Positions 48,604 through 55,098 of a stretch of DNA of 56,749 bases are shown in pieces. Made by a program: the position numbers and the translations under genes. Location: positions 1-56,749 of IMG/VR virus record IMGVR_UViG_3300025108_000059. One strand, 5' to 3'. Within the stretch, counting starts at the first letter, position 1. Each line of letters opens with the position of its first letter. A model generated the notes under the pieces. That model worked only from the letters and a program-made list of their open reading frames with translations. It was not told the DNA's origin and made no database searches. The DNA comes from a virus.

Positions 48604-49575
48604 TTATTTTTCTTTGATTTGTCTTTCAAATTCTCTTAAACGTTTGAACACACTCATTAACTCAATAAGTGTTGGCCACGCTCTAAAGAGATATTGCATA
48701 CTACCTTCAACACGTCCAAATGCACGAATAATCTGTTGCATTACACCTAGTGTTACAACGCCGGCTACAATAGCTGGTGCTAAGAACACATAAGCTGATA
48801 ACACGTTTGCTTGTAAGTATGTAATACGTCCTACATTAAAATACAAATAACGCAAATAAGACTTAAAGTGAATACTACGAACATCTTGGAAAAGTTCGTT
48901 AATAGTTTTTGGTCTCACATTGCCATCATCTTCTGCGATAACAAGTATTTTTCTGTATGCCGCTTCTTTCTTCTGCAAATCATATTCAACACCAACTAAG
49001 CGTAATATCCAACCTAGTGCTATTAAGAATAATGTTCCGCCTACTGACCAAACAATAGCACCTGTAACAAGTCCATATTGCCAATCACCAAAGAAGAAGA
49101 TAGGAATACCTACTGATAGTCCTAATAGAATAGGAACGAACTGAACTAGAACCATAATTGATTCAATAAAACTTGTTCCTAATCCTTCCATAATACGACT
49201 AAACTTAATAGTATCTTCTTGCACACGCTGAGCGGCGCCTTCGATAGTTCTAGCTTTGTCATATACACTATGATACCATTCAACCATTGCTGTGCGCCAT
49301 CTAAATAGATAGTGTGCTGTAAAGAAACTTACTACTACTGCGATACCTACATAGATAGCCGCCAAGTATAAGAAACTTGCTAAACTACCCCAATATTCAC
49401 CTATGGTGATTGCATTGGGTGTTGCTAATGCCTTTTGAATCATATCATAAAATTGGCCGAACCATTCGTTAATCTTAACATCAATTTCGACTTGTACCCA
49501 AAGCGATGATAGGATTATTGCTGATCCTAGCCAGGACCATAAAGCCCATTTTTTTACTGTAAAAAATCTAAACAT
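48604..49575 (-). CDS. SbmA/BacA-family peptide transporter
   Basis: 323 residues. Long matches in pattern to E. coli SbmA, in order: INEWFGQFYDMIQKAL, HYLFRWRTAMVEWY, RTIEGAAQRVQEDT, SFIESIMVLVQFVPILLGL, GAIVWSVGGT, EAAYRKILVIAEDD, RYLYFNVGRITYLQ, APAIVAGVVTLGVMQQI and WPTLIELMSVFKRLREFE. SbmA (406 residues) has about 80 extra N-terminal residues; here the first span is lost but the core is intact. The family imports peptides across the inner membrane. Single gene with its own terminator. Confidence 0.92.
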   Translation of the reverse strand: MFRFFTVKKWALWSWLGSAIILSSLWVQVEIDVKINEWFGQFYDMIQKALATPNAITIGEYWGSLASFLYLAAIYVGIAVVVSFFTAHYLFRWRTAMVEWYHSVYDKARTIEGAAQRVQEDTIKFSRIMEGLGTSFIESIMVLVQFVPILLGLSVGIPIFFFGDWQYGLVTGAIVWSVGGTLFLIALGWILRLVGVEYDLQKKEAAYRKILVIAEDDGNVRPKTINELFQDVRSIHFKSYLRYLYFNVGRITYLQANVLSAYVFLAPAIVAGVVTLGVMQQIIRAFGRVEGSMQYLFRAWPTLIELMSVFKRLREFERQIKEK

Positions 49576-49649
49576 AATTTTTCCTCTTTATAATGCTAGT
49601 TAAGATTAACTACGCATATAACTATTTACCATCTTGGAAGTTCGCAAGT

Positions 49650-49658
49650 CATAAATAC
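49650..49658 (+). promoter_or_regulatory. late promoter element, plus strand
   Basis: CATAAATAC, 22 nt upstream of ATG 49680; it opens the plus-strand neck cassette. Confidence 0.75.
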
Positions 49659-49679
49659 TGTATATAATAGGAAAACCAT

Positions 49680-50762
49680 ATGCCAAGATTAAGTTTATAT
49701 AAACCATACAAAAGCAACGATTATAACTTCATGGATAGAAGTATTCTCGAACAATTTTCAATTGGTGGTGTCGCAATACATGTTCATAAGTATCTTGGAC
49801 CGCAAGATGACCCGTCTAGTAACGATCCAAGTGAGCCTAACTATAGTAGTGGCACACAAAAAGATATGTTATCTGGTGAAGAATTAAATCCAGAAGGTTT
49901 AGTTGATGAAACTAAAATCCAAGACTTACTGTTTATGGAAAACAGAGATCGTAAATACGATCCTGATATATTTGAACTACGTGGTGTATATAATGTAAGT
50001 GATAACGATTTTGATCTAACACAATTTGGTTTATTTTTAACAAATGATACACTGTTTATTACTTTTCATATAAACGATATGGTTCAAAAACTTGGCAGAA
50101 GATTAATGCCAGGCGATGTTTTAGAATTACCACACTTACGTGACGAATTACTATTAAGCACAGACAGAGATGCTGTTAACAAGTTTTATGTAGTGCAAGA
50201 TGCAAGTAGAGGAAGTGAAGGATTTTCACAAACCTGGTATCCACACATTTGGCGTGTTAAGGTAGCACCATTAACAGATACACAAGAATACGCAGATATA
50301 CTTGGAACTGCTGGTGATCCAGATAGTCTTAAAAATAGCCTTAGTGCATACAAAACCGAACTTAATATTAGCAATGCAATTGTAGAGGCTGCAGAAGAAG
50401 CCAATCCAAATAACTTACCACTGGCAGAACATTTATTCGGAGTAGATGATCAAAAAGAAAGTGCATACGAACATGGTGAAGTTTTACAAACTGGTGATCA
50501 ATTCCCACAACAACCAAACGATGGAGAATATTTCATAAGAAATGATTTCAATCCAAATAGATTGTTTGTGTTTAGAGGCAGCAGATGGCATAGGTTATAT
50601 GATAACATTACAGACAAAACATGGTCTGATAAAACTTACAATGCAGGAGACTTTATTAACAATAATGCAACAACAGTTGTTGATAATACAGAGGTCCCAG
50701 AACGTCAAGCATTATCTAAGGTGATGACACCAAAGAAAAAAGGACTAGATTCAGACTTTTAG
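49680..50762 (+). CDS. 14: neck protein gp14-like
   Basis: 360 residues. The domain IQDLLFMENRDRKYDPDIFEL ... DFDLTQFGLFL ... RRLMPGDVLELPHLRDELLL ... WRVKVAPLTDTQEY has the order of gp14-type neck proteins, and the end GLDSDF resembles T4's DNDF tail. Residues 270-300 hold a small decoration-like beta motif (NDGEYFIRNDF, LFVFRGSRWHRL). T4 gp14 is 256 residues. It begins the only long plus-strand operon, opposite to gp13. Confidence 0.75.
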   Translation: MPRLSLYKPYKSNDYNFMDRSILEQFSIGGVAIHVHKYLGPQDDPSSNDPSEPNYSSGTQKDMLSGEELNPEGLVDETKIQDLLFMENRDRKYDPDIFELRGVYNVSDNDFDLTQFGLFLTNDTLFITFHINDMVQKLGRRLMPGDVLELPHLRDELLLSTDRDAVNKFYVVQDASRGSEGFSQTWYPHIWRVKVAPLTDTQEYADILGTAGDPDSLKNSLSAYKTELNISNAIVEAAEEANPNNLPLAEHLFGVDDQKESAYEHGEVLQTGDQFPQQPNDGEYFIRNDFNPNRLFVFRGSRWHRLYDNITDKTWSDKTYNAGDFINNNATTVVDNTEVPERQALSKVMTPKKKGLDSDF

Positions 50763-50771
50763 GAATAAGCA

Positions 50772-52142
50772 ATGGCAGAGCAACAATACTTTTACGACAA
50801 ACAGATTAGAAGATACATTCAGCAGTTTATAAGACTGTTTAGTGGATTTAGTGTGCAAATGGGCAAGGATGATACTGGCTTAGCACAAATGCAATTAGTT
50901 CCTGTTCGTTATGGCGATATTAATCGTATGGCAGCACATATAACAAGAGAAAATTCAGAAAACATTGTTAATACTGTTCCTTTTATTAGTTGCTACGTAA
51001 CTAACTTAGCTATGGCGCCAGAATTAAGAACATTTCCAGCTCATATTGATAAAGTTCAAGTAGCTGAAAAGAAATACAACAATGTAACTGGCGAATATGG
51101 TAATGAGCCTGGCAACAGATATACAATCGAAAGACATAATCCTGTTACATATATGTTGTCAATGAATTGTGATATATGGACATCAAATACTGAACAAAAA
51201 TTACAACTAATGGAACAAATATTAGTGTTGTTTAATCCAACGTTAGATGTTAAAACATCTGCTAATCCATTTGACTGGAGTGCTTTAACTTATGTAGAAA
51301 TGAAAAATACTACATGGAGTAGTAGAAGCGTAGGTAGTAGTATTGACGATATTATTGATGTTGCATCTATACAGTTTGACATGCCAGTATTAATTAACCC
51401 ACCTGCAAAAGTTAAACAACAAAAACTTATTCATACTATTATTAATCAACTATATAATCTGGATGATGCAGATTTAGATAATTTTAGACAAAATACTCCA
51501 TTTGATAGAACTTCAGTTGAATATACTGTTGTTACATTCGAAGATAGAAAAATTAAATACGAAGATGGTGAAATAACACTACTTGCACTAGATGGCTCTA
51601 ACTTAGATTCAAACGATGCTATCATTACATGGGAAAAAGATTTAAAACCTTTTGGAACATTACGTCCTGGTATTAGTCAAATTAGATTAAGAAAAAATTC
51701 AGAACCAGGCAACGACGAAGATGATATAATTGGAAAACTATACGAACATCCAAATAACCCTGGAAAATTAAATGTTACAATTGACGAAACTACTTTGCCA
51801 ACTAATACATTGAGTCCTATTAATGGAATAATAAACGGTATGATAAACTATCCAGGCGATGGAACTGTTCCTGCTCCAAATACTGTAGGAATTAGATACT
51901 TATTAATGGATTCTATTCCTGTTAGTTCAAATTGGAATGGATTATCAACCGCTAACAAATATGATATTGTTGAGTTTGATGGAAGTGGATGGTCTATAGT
52001 ATTTAATGCTAGTTCTAATATTTCGTCTACTCATTACTGTAATAATATATCAACTGGTGACCAGTTAGAATGGAAAAATGGTAATTGGGTTAATAGTTAC
52101 GAAGCTGTATACAATGCAGGATTCTGGAGAATCTACTTATAA
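50772..52142 (+). CDS. 15: tail sheath stabilizer/terminator (T4 gp15)
   Basis: 456 residues; T4 gp15 is 272. The N-terminal 250 residues match gp15 in pattern (YFYDKQIRRYIQQFIRLFSG, VPVRYGDINRM, RHNPVTYMLSMNCDIWTSN, MEQILVLFNPTLD). The C-terminal 180 residues are extra beta modules (DIVEFDGSGWSIVF, DQLEWKNGNWV). It caps the tail and joins it to the neck. Stop and next start overlap (TAATG). Confidence 0.9.
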   Translation: MAEQQYFYDKQIRRYIQQFIRLFSGFSVQMGKDDTGLAQMQLVPVRYGDINRMAAHITRENSENIVNTVPFISCYVTNLAMAPELRTFPAHIDKVQVAEKKYNNVTGEYGNEPGNRYTIERHNPVTYMLSMNCDIWTSNTEQKLQLMEQILVLFNPTLDVKTSANPFDWSALTYVEMKNTTWSSRSVGSSIDDIIDVASIQFDMPVLINPPAKVKQQKLIHTIINQLYNLDDADLDNFRQNTPFDRTSVEYTVVTFEDRKIKYEDGEITLLALDGSNLDSNDAIITWEKDLKPFGTLRPGISQIRLRKNSEPGNDEDDIIGKLYEHPNNPGKLNVTIDETTLPTNTLSPINGIINGMINYPGDGTVPAPNTVGIRYLLMDSIPVSSNWNGLSTANKYDIVEFDGSGWSIVFNASSNISSTHYCNNISTGDQLEWKNGNWVNSYEAVYNAGFWRIYL

Positions 52143-52564
52143 TGATAGAAGCAAGTGGCTGTATTTTTCTTAGCTCACATACTGGAAGAATTTTATTACA
52201 ACTTAGAAGCACTAATGTTACTCATTCTAAAACATGGGGATTTTTTGGTGGGAAAAGTGAAGAACAAGAACGTCCAGCAGAAACACTAAGACGTGAGATA
52301 AAAGAAGAAGTAGGTATAATGCCTGAAATAGTAAAAATTATTCCTATAAGCAAATTTACAAGTGGGAATGGTAAATTTGTATACAACAGTTTTGTTGTAA
52401 TAGTTGAAGAAGAATTTATTCCTATTCTCAACGGAGAAAGCAATGGATATGCTTGGGTTGATATAGGTCAATGGCCTAAGCCATTACACCCAGGTGCAAA
52501 AATACAATGTAAGTCAAAAGATTTCTTAAAGAAAATAAAAACTATCTACGCAAATGTTAGTTAG
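52142..52564 (+). CDS. Nudix hydrolase
   Basis: 140 residues with a complete Nudix box: GGKSEEQERPAETLRREIKE then EVGI (G-x5-E-x7-REUXEEXGU). Family members hydrolyse nucleoside diphosphates linked to other groups (oxidised dNTPs, NADH, capped RNA). The substrate here is unknown. It is coupled to gp15 and converges on the glycosyltransferase gene with an 8-nt overlap. Confidence 0.95.
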   Translation: MIEASGCIFLSSHTGRILLQLRSTNVTHSKTWGFFGGKSEEQERPAETLRREIKEEVGIMPEIVKIIPISKFTSGNGKFVYNSFVVIVEEEFIPILNGESNGYAWVDIGQWPKPLHPGAKIQCKSKDFLKKIKTIYANVS

Positions 52565-53657
52565 CACTAATACGTTTTTTCATACTTTCAACAAACTGTT
52601 CACGTAACCATTCAAAATCATTAATTTTGTTTAGTGCATCTACATCATCTTTGTGTTGAATACCATATGCTTTGCCTTCATTTGCGCCTTTAATACAGTA
52701 ACGTCCAAAACGTCCGCCATTATCATCTTCACACCATGTTTTTAAACGATCTTCAGTTTCTTTAACAGGAGAATTAGGGTTAATTTGTGATGATAATTTT
52801 ACACATTCACGGAATGCACTACGCCATGTTCTAAATGGATCTCTATTAAAACGTGTTATGTTTGAAACATCTCTAACTGGTTGATAAAATGCTGATCCTG
52901 TGCTGAAGTCTGGTAACACGTGTCCCATTTCAATAACTTGTTGTCTTGGAAATAATTTTATACCGCCAAATCCATATTCCAAATCATTAATTGGGTTACG
53001 AGCAAACCATACATATGTTGTATTAGCTCTTTTTGCCATTGGTGGAATATAATCAAAACAAAAATCATTCATAATATCTGCATCTGCATCAACAATATAT
53101 ACCATTTCTGATTTTGCTAGTTCTCCTGCTTTTTTATGAGCATTACCGATGCCTTCTACATTTTTAACATGTATTGCATCTGGAAAACGAACTTTTAGTT
53201 TTTGATAATTGTGGTCTGCTTCTGCTTCATGGAAACTGATCATAACAATATCAAAGTCTGCTTCGTGATAAGAGCCTATTACTTTATTTTTTACTGCTCC
53301 GTGTATTACGCCACCTGTTGGAACTAGTTGAATGTCTCCCCAATTTACAGGACGTCCAGTTCTTTTAATTACCTTTGGAAATTTGTGTATAACATTATGT
53401 CCTACATCACTTGGTTTATAGTGCCAAGGAAAATTAGGGTTTACTGTTGCTCCTTTAAGAACAACCCAAACCATATCTGATTTACCTGCATATTGTGATG
53501 CAAGTTCAGATAAAGAATCTGTATCAGTTGTTTTTTGATCTACGTAAATTATTGGATATGGAGTAAAAATAAATTTCTTTAATCTATCCCAAGGTGTAAT
53601 TACACTTTGTCCATTAAAACTAAGTAAATTATTATTTATTGAAGTTTTGCTAATCAT
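52557..53657 (-). CDS. glycosyltransferase-like protein with D-x-D motif
   Basis: 366 residues. GT-A-like features: YHEADFDIVMISFHEAEADH, GIGNAHKKAGELAKSEMVYIVDADADIM with the DxD-type metal motif, and GFGGIKLFPRQQVIEMG. It could decorate the virion, host surface or DNA. It overlaps the second glycosyltransferase gene by 8 nt, forming a pair. Confidence 0.75.
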   Translation of the reverse strand: MISKTSINNNLLSFNGQSVITPWDRLKKFIFTPYPIIYVDQKTTDTDSLSELASQYAGKSDMVWVVLKGATVNPNFPWHYKPSDVGHNVIHKFPKVIKRTGRPVNWGDIQLVPTGGVIHGAVKNKVIGSYHEADFDIVMISFHEAEADHNYQKLKVRFPDAIHVKNVEGIGNAHKKAGELAKSEMVYIVDADADIMNDFCFDYIPPMAKRANTTYVWFARNPINDLEYGFGGIKLFPRQQVIEMGHVLPDFSTGSAFYQPVRDVSNITRFNRDPFRTWRSAFRECVKLSSQINPNSPVKETEDRLKTWCEDDNGGRFGRYCIKGANEGKAYGIQHKDDVDALNKINDFEWLREQFVESMKKRISAN

Positions 53658-54300
53658 AACAATCGCCTTTTATTGTGTATTCTTTTGTGCCTATATGTGC
53701 AACTCTATCACTTAACTGATTGTCAACATGTGAAATATATCCATGTGTTGACGCTTTTTTGCAAAAATATATATCTTCGCCCATTAAGTTAGTATAGTCA
53801 TCATTCCATTCAACGCTATAGTGAGGTTTAGGAATATTTTCATATACACATCTATTTACCAATAACAACCCACTGCCTAATGCAAATACTTCTTCGACAC
53901 CGTTGCCGCTAAAGACTCTTTTATCAAGATTGGTTTCATTTTTAAATGCTACCGGTCTATGCGGTTTTACCCTAGTGCTATAATTTGCTCCTACAATGTC
54001 TTTTTTATGTGATAGCAAAGAAAATAATGCATCTACTGGAAATTTCATATCACTGTCAACCCAAAATATATGTGTTGCTTGTGTTTCTAAAACTTCGTCA
54101 ACTAGTTGTTGGCGTTGCATTGCTACTTCACTACCCATTACCATATGTAAGGAAACTTTTTGTCCTGCCTCACCACATTTTTTCATAAGCATAGCCAAGC
54201 TATAACTAAATGTAGATGTTACATGGTCCCTTACTGGAACACATATTGCAACATTTGAGATATAATTAGGTTTCTGTATAAACTTGGGTATACTTACCAT
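53650..54300 (-). CDS. glycosyltransferase (GT2-like)
   Basis: 216 residues. Short GT-A core: AICVPVRDHVTSTFSYSLAM, RQQLVDEVLETQATHIFWVDSDMKFP with the D-x-D motif, ALGSGLLLVNRCVY and GEDIYFCKKASTHGY with an acceptor-side Glu-Asp. Likely sugar donor and target unknown. Coupled with the 366-aa transferase. Confidence 0.85.
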   Translation of the reverse strand: MVSIPKFIQKPNYISNVAICVPVRDHVTSTFSYSLAMLMKKCGEAGQKVSLHMVMGSEVAMQRQQLVDEVLETQATHIFWVDSDMKFPVDALFSLLSHKKDIVGANYSTRVKPHRPVAFKNETNLDKRVFSGNGVEEVFALGSGLLLVNRCVYENIPKPHYSVEWNDDYTNLMGEDIYFCKKASTHGYISHVDNQLSDRVAHIGTKEYTIKGDCYD

Positions 54301-54305
54301 TTAAA

Positions 54306-54725
54306 TTAATCAGTAAGTTCTGAGCCAAGCTCTGCTTCAATTTCTTGCACTGAGTCATTTAATGATTTAGCAAGAGTTGTGGCTGATTTAACACATGATG
54401 CAAATGCATCATCTGATAGTGATGCCATATAATTCATATGCTCTGGTTGAACTTTACCAATTGTAAGAATATCAATTGCTGCCAAACGTGCAAGACGTGA
54501 TATCCAATATTCTTCTTCTGTTGCTTCAATGCCGCTAATTAAAGCGTCAAATTCACCGTTTTTAGCAACAAAGTCAGTAGCCACTGCTTCTAGTATTGCT
54601 AAGTCTGGATGTGACTGTGAACGTGCTTGCATTAGCTCATTTTGTAAATTTAATGCTTGACGTTCTATTGTTGGATGTGCTCCCAACAAAAATGTTTCTA
54701 TTTCAAATCGTGTTCTTGAACTCAT
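54306..54725 (-). CDS. hypothetical protein, 139 aa
   Basis: Helical protein (IERQALNLQNELMQARSQSH, WISRLARLAAIDILTIG) with an acidic end (EIEAELGSELTD). It leads the glycosyltransferase unit behind the promoter at 54767-54795 and a TCTCC/GGAGA site. Unknown function. Confidence 0.65.
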   Translation of the reverse strand: MSSRTRFEIETFLLGAHPTIERQALNLQNELMQARSQSHPDLAILEAVATDFVAKNGEFDALISGIEATEEEYWISRLARLAAIDILTIGKVQPEHMNYMASLSDDAFASCVKSATTLAKSLNDSVQEIEAELGSELTD

Positions 54726-54766
54726 AGTTTTCTCCTGTATTGAGTATACTTGTATGTATTCGTTTA

Positions 54767-54795
54767 ATTATACAACATAAAGCATACACTGTCAA
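54767..54795 (-). promoter_or_regulatory. sigma70-type promoter whose -35 lies in a hairpin arm
   Basis: Minus strand TTGACA (54790-54795), 17-nt spacer, TATAAT (54767-54772). The -35 is part of the perfect stem at 54784-54814. Confidence 0.87.
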
Positions 54796-54814
54796 GAGCG
54801 ACTTGACAGTGTAT
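54784..54814 (-). terminator. perfect 13-bp hairpin, probable terminator/operator
   Basis: ATACACTGTCAAG (54784-54796) and CTTGACAGTGTAT (54802-54814) with a 5-nt loop. It follows the 60-aa structural gene. The T tract is weak (GCTTTAT), so it may act as an operator rather than, or as well as, a terminator. Confidence 0.65.
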
Positions 54815-54823
54815 AATCATAAT

Positions 54824-55006
54824 TTATGATGCGCCTGTTGAGTTAGGGTTTTGCCATCCGCCAAAAGTGGCCGATAACTTAATGTTCGTTGTCACGTTAG
54901 GTGAGATGAACGTTCCTAATTGGTATAGTGAAACTGTTCCACTTAATCCAAAGTAGTCACGCACTGTGCTCATGCTAATTTGTGATCCGGTTGCTGGTAA
55001 TGCCAT
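54824..55006 (-). CDS. short virion-type protein, 60 aa
   Basis: It opens with ALPATGSQISMSTVRDYFG, a start seen in small tail/fibre accessory proteins of marine phages. Gly/Ser/Thr-rich beta remainder (NIKLSATFGGWQNPNS). A late promoter lies 52 nt upstream and an inverted repeat is in the leader. It directly follows the tail fibre gene. Confidence 0.65.
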   Translation of the reverse strand: MALPATGSQISMSTVRDYFGLSGTVSLYQLGTFISPNVTTNIKLSATFGGWQNPNSTGAS

Positions 55007-55036
55007 TCTTGTTACTCCTCGAGTTTATTAACGTTA

Positions 55037-55054
55037 ACAAACACTCGTTTGTTA
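55037..55054 (-). other. inverted repeat in mRNA leader
   Basis: AACAAAC-4-GTTTGTT (7-bp arms) between the late promoter and ATG 55006. It would form a hairpin in the leader, followed by the self-complementary TTAACGTTAA (55028-55037). Confidence 0.5.
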
Positions 55055-55057
55055 GTA

Positions 55058-55066
55058 TTATTTATC
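55058..55066 (-). promoter_or_regulatory. late promoter element
   Basis: Minus strand GATAAATAA, 52 nt before ATG 55006. Confidence 0.6.
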
Positions 55067-55098
55067 GTATTTGATATATTAGATGTGTTAATGGTTAA

